A stretch of DNA of 64,000 bases from Combretum micranthum (lineage: Eukaryota; Streptophyta; Magnoliopsida; Myrtales; Combretaceae). Location: NCBI GenBank assembly GCA_024138025.1, contig JAMXBD010000719.1:620001-684000 (forward strand), in the 5' to 3' direction. How positions within the stretch are numbered: the first letter of the stretch is position 1; each line of letters opens with the position of its first letter. Shown here one piece after another: positions 22,857 through 33,362 of the stretch. The position numbers were made by a program, and so were the translations under genes. The notes below the pieces were generated by a model. The model was not told the DNA's origin. It was given only the letters and a program-made list of their open reading frames with translations, and searched no databases.

Positions 22857-23484
22857 ATCTTGATAAGCAGGGATTTTGAGAATGGTTACCTTGATAATCA
22901 AGGGTTTTTGAAAAGGTTATCCTGATAGACAGAGATTTTGATGACCTTAATAGCCAAGGGTTTTTAAAAAGGTCACCTTGATAGCTAAGGGTTTTTTTTT
23001 TTTTTTTTTAATGTCACCTTGATAAACAAAGGTTTTTGAAAAGATTACCCTGATAAATAGGAATTTTGGTCACCTTGATAGATAAGGGTTTTTTAAAAGG
23101 TCACCTTGATAAACAAGGGTTTTTTGAAAGGGTCACCCTGATATATAGGGATTTTTGTCACCTTGATAAACAAGAGTTTTTGAAAAGGTCACCCTGATAG
23201 GTAGGGATTTTGGTCATTAATAAACAAGGGTTTTTGATTACCCTGATAAACAAAGATTTTAAAAGATCACCGTGATAAACAAGGATTTTGGTCACCATAA
23301 TAAACAAAGGTTTTTGGTTACCTTGATAAACAGAGATTTTAAAAGGTCATCTTGATAAACAAAGGTTTTTGGAAAAGGTCACCGGGATTTTGGTCAGTTT
23401 CATAAACAAGGGTTTTTGGTCACCCTAATAAACAGGGATATTAAATGGTCACCTTGATAAACAAAGGTTTTTGGAAAAGGTCAC
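22857..23484. repeat. Minisatellite in the Tat/Ogre 3' UTR, two alternating unit types
   Basis: About 20 units of 25-32 bp are built on GGTCACC(T/C)TGATAAACA. One type ends AAGGGTTTTTGAAAA, the other ends GGGATTTT, and they often alternate to give a dimer of about 56 bp. The array lies just upstream (minus strand) of the polypurine tract, where Ogre elements are known to carry tandem repeats. It is cut at 23484 by the gag-only element; the base motif GTCAC at the junction is the likely target duplication. Confidence 0.85.
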
Positions 23485-26400
23485 TGTCACGCCCCGAAGG
23501 GTACCCCAAACGTGGCAGTCTGCCGTACACAATATTAAAGCCTAAGAATGACCACCTCAGTCACGCGAAGGCTTCCATACTATGTACAAGGCGTCTAACA
23601 CATAGAGGAGACACATCGGAATGATACGTTTTATGTTGATACAATTGGGTAACAATGTAAAGGAAATACAATCCACTATACTCCAAATACAAAACACTAT
23701 ACTTCAAAATATAAATCATCAAACTTCAATTACATTTATCCCAAGACCTCACTACATAAAACTATTATAAGGAAAAACGTAAGGCTTAGCCAAAAACTTC
23801 AAGCATTCTCATATCTTGCCGGAATCCCGAAGTCATTCTCGATTTCAACCATCTCGGTCCCCACTTAGCATTCTTGGAATAACCTGCTCATTTAAACAAC
23901 TATTGGGGTATAAGCTACACTAGCTTAGTGATAATTCCCTTAATTCCGTACTATAACAAACAAGTTATTAATCAATCATATGCTATGCATGAACAAGCAC
24001 GTGAGCAAGTAATTGTGCATGGGTAACCGGAACCCACGCACATAACGGATTTACGCCCTCCGTATCTTGGGTTAGGGATGGTATTGAAGTCTACACGACC
24101 GCTGCTAGTTCCCAAGCCCTCGGCTCTTAGCACTCGCCTCGGCTAGGCTCACACATGGAATGCATCCCCGATGCGCCTTAGTTTCCTATGAATGAGCTAT
24201 GATCCCGGGTCTCATTACTCAAATGAGTCCTCGGACCATACTGATCGACCTGCGTAGGAGTAGCACGCTACCAAATGCAATATGTCCGATGCGATGCATG
24301 ATCAATTTACTTTTTGCTTAGGTCAAAATATTTATACATTCTTTAGAGTGACCAGGCAATATCATACACATAAATAATATGAACCATGCAGTTATCCAAT
24401 CAAATCGTGGTTTCGATATGCTTTAGTATTCCTTGGCATACATTCATCACAATCTCATCATATATCACATCCCCATTCATATCGATTTTTATCTTGCTCC
24501 TAAAATTCTAATGCGACTAATTACAAGCACAATCAAGGTAACAAAATAAGGAGAAAACTCACTCGGCCATTGGATCACCGGTCTTCTAGTAATAAAATCC
24601 GGTGGTAGGGAATCGTCGAACTCGGGATAACCTAAAAAGGAAGAAATACTCTAATAAGTATTTCAACTCAAACTAATCCAACGACTTCTTACGAACTATC
24701 AAATTCGTAATTCGCGTCCTAAGCGGGAATTCCAACTTAAAACGGCCATAACTTGGTCATTTTAACTCGGAATCTCACAAATTTTATATCGATTTCTATC
24801 TACTTCGGAAGAGATTTCTAAATATAAAGTTTAAATTAAGTTTTGAAAATATCTAAGCCTCGGAAATGAGGGATCAGATCTATACAACGGTGTTATTGAA
24901 TCCGAAAATGCGGTTTTCATGAATGCACTTGAGATTCCTAAGTACAAGATGAAACTAAATGTCATGGTAATGATTTTCTCTATCATGAATGTCATGATAT
25001 GAAATCTAATGAGCCTAAGTTCTTATAACTTTTAGACTTAAAGAATTTAAATAAACTTTTTCTTAGAAAACCATTTTATGCTATCGATTAACAAGTGAGT
25101 TTACTACACTTGGTCACACCTACATATTACAAGGATTTTCTTTAAAAAACTCACTTTGTTTAAAGAAATTTTGACCCTTATATTAGTTATATCCTAAGCC
25201 TTTATTTCTTTAATAAAATCTTCATTTATAAACTTTTAAGTGGGTCTTTTACTAATGGTTTCCAAAAATCCGAATTTAGAAAATTTCATTTTCAAGTTGA
25301 TTCCTTTAGAAAAAATATTTTATACTTAAAACTTTAAGTATTTATTTTACCTATACCTAAGGACTTCATTTATTTAAGAAAATACCATTTTTGAAGTTGG
25401 AAAAATAGTGTTTCTAACCATCTATCCATTATTACGAATTTTGCCTACAAGATTTTTAGCTCAAAACTTCTATTGGACTTCATCTCTTGTTTCAACATTT
25501 TCTTGTAAAAACTTATTTAGACTCATGAAAATACTACCAAACATTATCTATTACCTATAGGCTCATTTCTCTTGTAAAATATATGTTTAGAAGTTGATAA
25601 AAGTGTTTTTAACCTAGGTTTCTAAAGTCATCCGAATTTACACAAGTTCATTTCTTGAAAAGTGTTTTCCTTTTTGACTTTATTAACTCATCTATCTTAG
25701 ATCTATACACTAGGAAGGTTATTTACTAAGGACAAAAACATTAAAGACCATTGATGCACATAAACTCAAATTAATGATGAGATCTTAAATGCCTACATGA
25801 ATATGAGTAATAAAATGGTAGATCTACTATATCAAGCGCTTAAATAAATTTTGAAAACATAAAAACTACTTTTTTAAAAGATCTTTGTTCAAAACACTTT
25901 TTGATGGATAAACATAAAGCTTTTAGTATGAAAGCTCCTTTAAATTAGATCTACTTCGTAACGGTTTGGTATTCTTGTTTTGACATTTCCTTGTCCCTAG
26001 CAAAAGCTCATGGGGTCCTTTAGTTGGAATGTCCAAGAATCACTTAGCCATAACAAGATCTATGAGTGGAAGCTTACTTACTTGAATGAATAGAAGATGA
26101 AAAGAGGAAATGGAAAGTTGTGTGTGTGGGGGGGGAGCCACAAGCTCACGGCAAAGGGGATGTGGGGGAGGATTTTTTGAGAGCTTTTTACTTTGTGGAA
26201 CTTTGAAAAGTGAAAGAATGAGGAGAGAGAGAGAAAAAGTAGTTTATATAGCATTGGAATTTAGGTTAAATGGAGTGAGATTAAATAATAAAAAAAAAAT
26301 TGTAAAATGGAGCTTGTGGCGGAGGTCACCACGACGGCACTATTCATGGAGGAGGGAAAAAGAAAGTTTGATTTTCTTTTTGTTTTGATTGATTTATCTT

Positions 26401-28251
26401 TGATTTGATTTAAGTACCATTTGTCATAATTTGTATTGATTTTAAAGAGACAAAAATCCTTGAAAAAGGAAGTGATTGAGTGATGGTAAGTGTTGCAAAA
26501 GTAGGTGTACAAATAGGTAGACTAGGTGGTACTTTGTAAATAGTGAGGAATATGACAAGACAATTTAATTTCCGTAGTAATGGAATACGAATAAAAAGGC
26601 TATAACTGTATTTTTCATAAGCCGGAAAATTATGAAAAATATATTTTTGAAATCCTTATTTTATTTCGATTCAAATGAGTATTCATAAGTAACTTTTTGA
26701 AATTCTAGTTCCGGGGCACGTTTTTCTATAATGGGTCTCGGGATGACCCGAAATTAAAATTTTCTCAAAATCTGATATTTTCTTGGTTTGAAATATAATC
26801 AAGAACTATATTCAAAATTAAATTTTCTTATAAAAGTTTCTTATTTAGAAACCGAGGAAAAGCCGGAATTAGGGTTTCTAGGTCTTTTTCACAAAGCTTG
26901 AACTAAACCGGTTTAGGGTTTCATTTTTTGGTTTCCGAAGTTTACTTGATTACTAGGAAACCCGAGATATACATAAAAAAAATATAATAATAATAAAATT
27001 GTGTAATGAAATAAGAATGAATAGTGCAAAAGACTAATCAATTACCGGTAGAAATGAAAATACGATAAAAAGGTTATAATTGTAACTTTTATAACCCGAA
27101 AAATTATATAACTGATATATTTAGAAATCTCTGGAATTACGAGTCTAACGGTACTAATGGTATTTTTTTATATCTCGAGCCCGGGATACGCTTTTCGAAG
27201 TCTGTATCCGAACGGGTTCAAATAGGTCAAAATTTACCAATCTTATATTTTTAAATAAACTTATATTACTACAGCTATTCTACTATTTAAACTACCTTTC
27301 GGCCTCTAGAGTTAAGGGCGCTAGATTGCCGGACTTACTATTGTATTCCGGTTAGGGTTTCCGGATGATTTTCCGGTTTAGACCTTTGCCAATTGGAAAC
27401 TGAGATTTTCTGTTTATACAACGTATTTAGTTTGAGAAATTTATTTTAAATTTTATTTTTATAAGTACTTAATATCTCTTATTGCTTTCAGAAATCTGAA
27501 TTGAATTATTATATCCGGAGTTATATCGGTAATGGTTACCAGATATGATTTTCTTGAGTTTGAGTCAAATATCGATTTTGGAATGATTTTGGGGAAATCT
27601 TGATTTTATAATTTGCTTTGAAAAAGGATCTTCATAGTGTTTTGTTTTCGAATTTATTTTGCTTCGATTTAAGGTTTTATGAACAATTGGTTAACTTAAG
27701 GATTATCTAATTTGTTATTTTGTTTCTTGAATTCTTCCTTCTTAAGATTACGAGATTTCAATTTCTAACTCGTTCTATGATTCTTGGGAGTTTGATTTGA
27801 TCGTTAGGGCTTTATTGTGATTTCCGTCTCTTAGGATTATTAGTCTGGTCGTTTGGGGAATTTCCAAAGTCTATATTTTATTATTGGCAGATAAAGTTTT
27901 CTTAATCGTGCCAAAGCCTAATTATGGAATTGGCCTTTGGTGATTTCCTGATCCTTCAAATTGTCATGTTATGGATTAACTTGCTTTTTAGCAAATTATC
28001 ACTGTGTTTTATTTTTATCCCGATTTTTATGAATTATAGATTAGGTAAGCAGTTTATCTTACGTAATGGTTTTTGGACTTAAGGACTTTTAGTCCTTATT
28101 TTATTTTTAGATTTTCTCAAGACTAATGAATTCTTACTTTCGTTTATATTTCAGGACTCGTTCAAAGTTCGGTTTTAATTTGGAGTGATTTTTAGGGTTT
28201 ATTTTCGAAGTTCATCGTAGAATTATTTACTGAAATTTTCCGGGGCTTACA
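23485..28251 (-). repeat. 3' LTR of the gag-only element, composite
   Basis: On the minus strand it starts TGTAAGCCCCGG right after a polypurine tract and ends GGGGCGTGACA at 23485. Its 4767 bp exceed related LTRs here (3499 bp for 34588-38086). A second LTR-like start (TGTATATCTCGGG, then AGTAATCAAGTAAAC) occurs at 26973. From there to 23485 is 3489 bp, close to one full LTR of the 34588 type. The extra segment 26974-27430 instead resembles the first part of the LTR at 45595. Reading frames inside, such as 26110-26388, are chance. Confidence 0.72.
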
Positions 28252-28290
28252 TCCTCCCCACCTTAAAGAAAGTTTTGTCCGCAAAACTTG
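28252..28290 (-). promoter_or_regulatory. Polypurine tract and remnant of the pol 3' end
   Basis: The minus strand reads TTTAAGGTGGGGAGGA immediately before the LTR start. The preceding bases encode ADKTFF-KVGRM-like residues, which resemble the tail of chromovirus polyproteins (FEDEIFFKGG type). This suggests the element derives from a full-length parent whose pol was lost. Confidence 0.7.
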
Positions 28291-29057
28291 TTACGTGTAC
28301 ATCGTTTGTCAAGAAAAGATTATGAATTTTGAGTTATATTTCTATCATCGTTTTGTGCTTTGGTTTGTATCATTTTTAAATTTTGTATGAGAGGTATTTT
28401 ACGGAATATAGCACATACAAATTAATAAGATTTGGCTTAGCGATTCCAACCTTCACTTACACGACTCTTTTGGAAAACGACACGGACTTGACTCGAGACC
28501 ACAGACGACTCGACTCGACCGACACTAGACGACTCATGACAACACGACCTTTCATGACTCGATTACTTTGACCAACGAAGGTTGTGGATTCGCTTCTCCA
28601 TTCTTATGTAGCTGTATATACAATATTGTGCTTTATGATTCATATTTCCTTAAACAATATGGTCATCATCGTTTTAAATTCTTATCATCGTGATCATCTT
28701 GATGGGGTTGAAATCAAGAATCTCATTGCTTTATTGTATACTTATTACTTGTGAAAATCTTACGGAGTTTGGTAATTGAGATTTGATTTCTGAAATTTTA
28801 ACTTTTATGTAACGATCATCGTAGATTTTCGATCTTTCAAAGTTCTTTATTTACAAGAAGTTGTATGTGGAGGGTCTTAGAATTCATTAAATTAATCGAG
28901 TTTTTGTTTTAGTTTCCATTATTGGCTCATTCTAGCTTTTAATGGTCTCGAACTTTCCTATTTTTAGTCTAGCTATTTAATCCGAAGGTTTTTCTAACAA
29001 CCTATCTCTTTGATTCTATTGACAGGAAAGAATATGCGGTATTCTAAGGGTATAGCG
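28265..29057 (-). other. Non-coding spacer where pol would be expected
   Basis: Stops occur in all frames on both strands and no protease, RT or integrase motif is visible. A stretch near 28455-28560 is rich in GACTCGAC/ACGAC motifs. A frame at 28383-28571 is due to this low-complexity stretch. Confidence 0.6.
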
Positions 29058-30296
29058 CTAACCTGGTACCAAGTTGCATCTTTGATCCTCGCTTCCTTCC
29101 ATGGCGAAGGACTCCAGCTCCTCATCACTAGCTCCTTCATACACTCCATATGTGTGAGGGTTGTGGACTAGATTTCCGGATGTAGATGTCCTTGAAGAAC
29201 CTCGATTCCTTTTTCCTTTGTTGCTTTTATTCCTGTTATATCTCTTCCTCTTCTTCCTAGGTAGCTCCAACAAAGCAACATGCAAATTATCCCGTTCAGG
29301 GCATGTTTTAGCCAAATGTCCCGTTTTTGTGCAAATAAAGCATCCGGTGGTCATCTTTTTAGGACACTTCTCAACTTTGTGACCAGGGTCCCCACAGAGA
29401 TAGCACTTGAATTGAAGTTGTGGACACTGTATAGGTAATGCTCTCTCTTACATCTCCAACATTGTATCTTATCCAAAATTATGTCTTCTTCCTTGTTTGG
29501 GTCATCATCCAAGGGAAGTGTTATGACATTTTGACTCGGGGTCATTAAAGCATAGAACTCCATTTCCTTATTACTTCTTTCTTGCCTCCTCCTTTGAGCA
29601 TTTTCTATTATCCGTGCTCTTTCTAGCAATCCTTGATAACTCCTGATATCCAATTCTTCCAATCGAGTCCGAAGGTCTTCTTTTAAACCATTCAGAAACA
29701 CTTGTCTTTTGAGTTCCTCACTTTGCTTATATGATTCTGGAGCATATTGCAATAATCTACTAAACTCGGTTTCGTACTGTTCCACACTACGATCTCCTTG
29801 TGAGATATTGAGAAAATCTGAACTGTACTGGACTCTTAAGCTCATGGGAAAATATTTGTCCAAAAACTCATATCTAAACATTTCCCATGTAACTGGAGGC
29901 GTCAACTCTCTTTCCTTAGATTCCCACCATACTCGGGCATGTAAGCGGAGCATAAAGTTCCATAATTGACTCTCAAGGTGTGGTACTTCAAAAGCATTAA
30001 AGGACTTCAATGTGTGCCAACCAATCCTCTGCCTCATCGGGTTTTCCAAAAACTCCGTCGAAATACTCGTTACACTTTATGAAGCATGGTAAGAGGCTTT
30101 GGTGGTATTGAGGTGATGGGGGTTCATCTTGCGTCGTTTCTTGCTCATATCTCACAGGTGTAGACGTTGAACTGACTTGAGTCTGTTGCATGTAGCCTCT
30201 TATCTGACTAGTAAGCCGTTCAATCTCTATTGAGGCATTTCCCCCTTGGTTAGGTGGTTCGGGTATCGCTTGGTTCTCGGGTCCTAAAGGAGTCAT
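29058..30296 (-). pseudogene. Ty3-type Gag: capsid domain and three CCHC knuckles, two frameshifts
   Basis: It starts at the ATG at 30296. A linker rich in Pro and Gln precedes EAEDWLAH. After a frameshift near 30010 the capsid region continues: LWNFMLRLHARVWWE, TWEMFRYEFLDKYFP, the F-L-x-Q-G-like ISQGDRSVEQYETEFSRL, and LKRQVFLNGLKEDLR, all standard for Ty3 Gag (retrotrans_gag). The knuckles are CWRCKREH (C-x2-C-x3-H), CYLCGDPGHKVEKC and CFICTKTGHLAKTC. A single-base loss in the first knuckle (near 29432) shifts the frame, and a basic Lys/Arg-rich tail follows. Gag would form the particle and bind RNA. With these shifts this copy cannot make the full protein. Confidence 0.88.
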
Positions 30297-30755
30297 GACG
30301 GGTTCTTGTTGTGGTTGGGTATATCTCCTACAATTTTATTTAAGCTCAGGTGAAAATTCTAAATCTTTTATTACGTCTTAAGGCGGTAAAAGAAGCTTAA
30401 AGAAACTTATCGGAAATACGGAACACGGAAATGCGGAAATAAAGACATATGTAAGAAATATTGAAATTCTACTGAAATCAAAATCGATAACAAAAACTTC
30501 ATAATATTCAAAACGAAATACATGAAATCAAGAGAAGATGTAAATCTTTCATTACAAAAGTTTAAAGGAAGGATGCAAAACATACATTGGAACTAATTCA
30601 TGAACTAGATGATAAACCACAACATCGGTTTACATTTTCAAAACATCTTTGTTCTCTTCACTCAAAAAGTTATTTGCTCCTAACGCTCAACACGAGAGAT
30701 CTAATGATATTTCTAGGAGACTGACTTCTTCCAAACAAGGGCAGCTGTCCAGCTG
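30297..30755 (-). other. Spacer between the two gag-like regions
   Basis: AT-rich, with stops in all frames and no recognised motif. Confidence 0.45.
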
Positions 30756-31279
30756 TTAATTCTTGTGGGGGCATCTATTCGCCTGGTGTCCCGGCTGTTT
30801 GCAGATGAAGCACTTTAGGGTTTTCTTTCCTGGACAGTCCACAATCTTATGCTCGGGATCTCCACAAAAGTAACACCTGTGTTTCAGTTGTGGACACTGT
30901 CTTGGATAATGACTTTCCTTGCACTTCCAACAATTGATCTTATGCCTCTTAAAAGGTTCATTCTTAACTGTTAGGCTAGTTGTCTTATACCTTCTGACTT
31001 TGGAGCTTGGACTAGCCATAACAGAAGGAGTCTCAATTCCTTGCATTGTCACTTGGTGGGGTCCTTCCACCTGAGCCGGCACATTCCTAACAAACACTTG
31101 TTGTAAGAGGAGCTTTTGTGTATCCACCAAACACCCTAGAATGTCTATGACTTGTTGCATTGGATCTTGTGGTGGTGGAGTGTCTCTCACTTGTTGTTCA
31201 TCGGGAAGGCTAGTCGACGGTTGCACGTTCTCCTTAGGTAGTCTCCTAGAAACAGGCGAGACGGTCGTGTTAGTCTAAT
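30756..31279 (-). CDS. Nucleocapsid-only Gag-like ORF with three CCHC-type knuckles
   Basis: An open frame of about 170 codons lies on the minus strand. It has no ATG near its beginning; GTG at 31226 is the first possible alternative start, and the frame opens after a stop near 31279. It encodes an N-terminal helix-like QVIDILGCLVDTQKLLLQQV, a basic linker, and three knuckles: CWKCKESHYPRQC (C-x2-C-x3-H-x4-C), CYFCGDPEHKIVDC and CFICKQPGHQANRC. The capsid domain seen in the downstream gag is missing. The knuckle order and the short x3 first knuckle match that gag, so the two are related by duplication or by loss of the middle of an older copy. If translated it would be an RNA-binding nucleocapsid-like protein. 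It could equally be an uninterrupted relic. Confidence 0.6.
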
Positions 31280-31732
31280 TATACTACTCACAAGCTGCTT
31301 ATGTTTTAGAAAAAGAGTTACAACTTTTTATTTTCTTTAGGCTTGTTTATTTAGAAAAATGGTGAAATCACGCAATCAATCCTACCCACCTAGTGGTCTC
31401 CTAGGTCAAAGGGGTAATCTAGCATCTCTATCATTGGCTTGAACTAAAAGTCGTGTAAGGTCACTTACTCCTATATTTTGCAGTTGCTAGTATAGATTCG
31501 ATCGTCCCATCAATTATTTCAATCTTCCTTCCATATGTCTGTTTCTATATCTTCAAAAGTCTCCAAGATAGAATTCAAATCCTTAATGATCGAAAGTCAT
31601 ACCTTAAAGGTCATTGAGCTAAATAGTTCTTCTTTACCTAAGGGTCATCTAACACTTATCTATTCATTTCTATGATCATATCTTAACATCCTATCTCCTA
31701 AAGGCTTCCTACCTAATTCCCAAAACCTTTGT
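31280..31732 (-). other. 5' leader of the gag-only element
   Basis: Untranslated sequence between primer site and first gag-like frame. No coding motif. Confidence 0.5.
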
Positions 31733-31744
31733 GCTCTGATACAA
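31733..31744 (-). promoter_or_regulatory. Primer binding site, initiator Met-tRNA type
   Basis: The minus strand reads TTGTATCAGAGC six bases downstream of the LTR end GGGGCGTGACA. It matches TGGTATCAGAGC, complementary to the 3' end of plant initiator tRNA-Met, apart from the second base. Most Ty3 chromoviruses use this primer. Confidence 0.82.
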
Positions 31745-31750
31745 CTAAAC

Positions 31751-32680
31751 TGTCACGCCCCGAAGGTACCCTAAACGTGGCAGTCCGCCGTACACAATAT
31801 TAAAGCCTAAGAATGACCACCTCAGTCACGCGAAGGCTTCATACTATGTACAAGGCGTCTAACACATAGAGGAGACACATCGGAATGATACGTTTTATGT
31901 TGATACAATTGAGTAACAATGTAAAGGAAATACAATCCACTATACTCCAAATACAAAACACTATACTTCAAAATATAAATCATCAAACTTCAATTACATT
32001 TATCCCAAGACCTCACTACATAAAACTATTACAAGGCAAAACGTAAGGCTTAGCCAAAAACTTCAAGCATTCTCATATCTTGCCGGAATCCCGAAGTCAT
32101 TCTCGACTTCAACCATCTCGGTCCCCACTTAGCATTCTTGGAATAACATGCTCATTTAAACAACTATTGGGGTATAAGCTACACTAGCTTAGTGAGAATT
32201 CCCTTAATTCCGTACCATAACAAACAAGTTATTAATCAATCATATGCTATGCATGAACAAGCACGTGAGCAAGCAATTGTGCATGGGTAACCGGAACCCA
32301 CGCACAGAACGGATTTACGCCTTCCGTATCTTGGGTTAGGGATGGTATTGAAGTCTACACGACCGCTGCTAGTCCCCAAGCCCTCGGCTCTTAGCACTCG
32401 CCTCGGCTAGGCTCACACATGGAATGCATCCCCGATGCGCCTTAGTTTCCTATGAATGAGCTCTGATCCTGGGTCTCATTACTCAAACGAGTCCTCGGAC
32501 CATACCGATCGACCTGCGTAAGTAGCACGCTACCAAATGCAATATGTCCGATGCGATGCATGATCAATTTACTTTTTGCTTAGGTCAAAATATTTATACA
32601 TTCTTTAGAGTGACCAGGCAATATCATACACATAAATAATATGAACCATGCAGTTATCCAATCAAATCGTGGTTTCGATA
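31751..32680 (-). repeat. Truncated 5' LTR of the gag-only element
   Basis: This segment is almost identical to 23485-24415, including a shared TGTCACGCCCCGAAGG edge. Similarity stops sharply at GGTTTCGATA (32680). The 5' part of the LTR (U3) and one target duplication are therefore gone, which would silence the element's own promoter. Confidence 0.9.
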
Positions 32681-33362
32681 ATACTAACTTGAGCTGTATC
32701 TTTACAACACAACACAACGCTGAATGCTATCCTTTTGGGGATTTCCCATGAGAAGCTTACTACTTTAAGCTTCAAGCTTTTCAAGCATAACAAGCTTAAC
32801 AATCGTTTTAATTCGCTTACATGGCTTGGATGATGTTTTGTAACTAGTAATTTAATGTATCCAAAATGGCCTTCATATTTTCTTATCTTAGAGAAATGTC
32901 ACAGGTCTGGCATCTTCTAATCTTTTCAAATGCACTTGAATAATTTTCTTCCATCCTTTCTATCGAGAGCTTTTGTTAGGATTTGTTGCAAATCATACTA
33001 TTCAAATTGTTCTGAAAATCAAATGTTTACTGCATAGATTCAATTAGATTAGCACTGTCACTTTGTATGTTACTCCACTGGGGAGATGGTACTTCTTTCC
33101 ATAACTGGTAATGAGAAGGGTTAGTCCACGCAACAATAAAAGTCTCTTTTCAAGATAAGAAGCCTAAGTAAAACAGGGTTGTGCGAAAAGTGCACGTATG
33201 TTAGGTTTTATGAGAGTGTGGATTTTCAATTGTAAAGAGTGGATTGGCTTACTGGGAGGAAGAAGAAGGCAAGATGGTCTATCACCATTAGTCCTTTCTT
33301 GCTATCGTTTTCATTTACAACAGATAAGAATGTAATAGCAAAGACATAAACCATCATTATAT
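32681..33362 (-). other. 3' UTR of the Tat/Ogre element
   Basis: Untranslated sequence between the integrase stop codon (TAA at 33363-33365 on the minus strand) and the gag-only insertion. No motif of note. Confidence 0.5.

Larger units (their letters stand above)
23485..32680 (-). mobile_element. Gag-only LTR retrotransposon (TR-GAG-like), 5' LTR truncated
   Basis: On the minus strand: 3' part of a 5' LTR (32680-31751), initiator-Met-type primer site, two gag-like coding regions (31279-30756 and 30296-29058), about 0.8 kb with no coding signal, a polypurine tract and a 3' LTR (28251-23485). There is no protease, RT, RNase H or integrase. The internal region is only about 3.5 kb. This is the layout of terminal-repeat retrotransposons with a GAG domain, which depend on enzymes from other elements. 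The last-shared ~930 bp of the two LTRs differ at about 17 positions plus three indels by hand count, about 1.8 percent, so this insertion is young. It sits inside the Tat/Ogre 3' UTR. Confidence 0.78.

Noticed and set aside
22686..22925. Glycine/arginine-rich plus-strand reading frame
   Set aside because: It is produced by the G-rich tract in the Tat/Ogre LTR and runs into the minisatellite.
22857..23484. CRISPR-like array of short repeats
   Set aside because: The units are back-to-back variants without unique spacers and lie in the 3' UTR of a plant retrotransposon.
26110..26512. Frames on both strands within 26110-26512
   Set aside because: They lie inside LTR sequence that is non-coding in all related copies; Gly-rich stretches come from a short G run.
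29161..29382. Hydrophobic plus-strand frame with a Leu/Phe-rich segment
   Set aside because: It is the reverse of the Lys/Arg-rich Gag tail on the minus strand.
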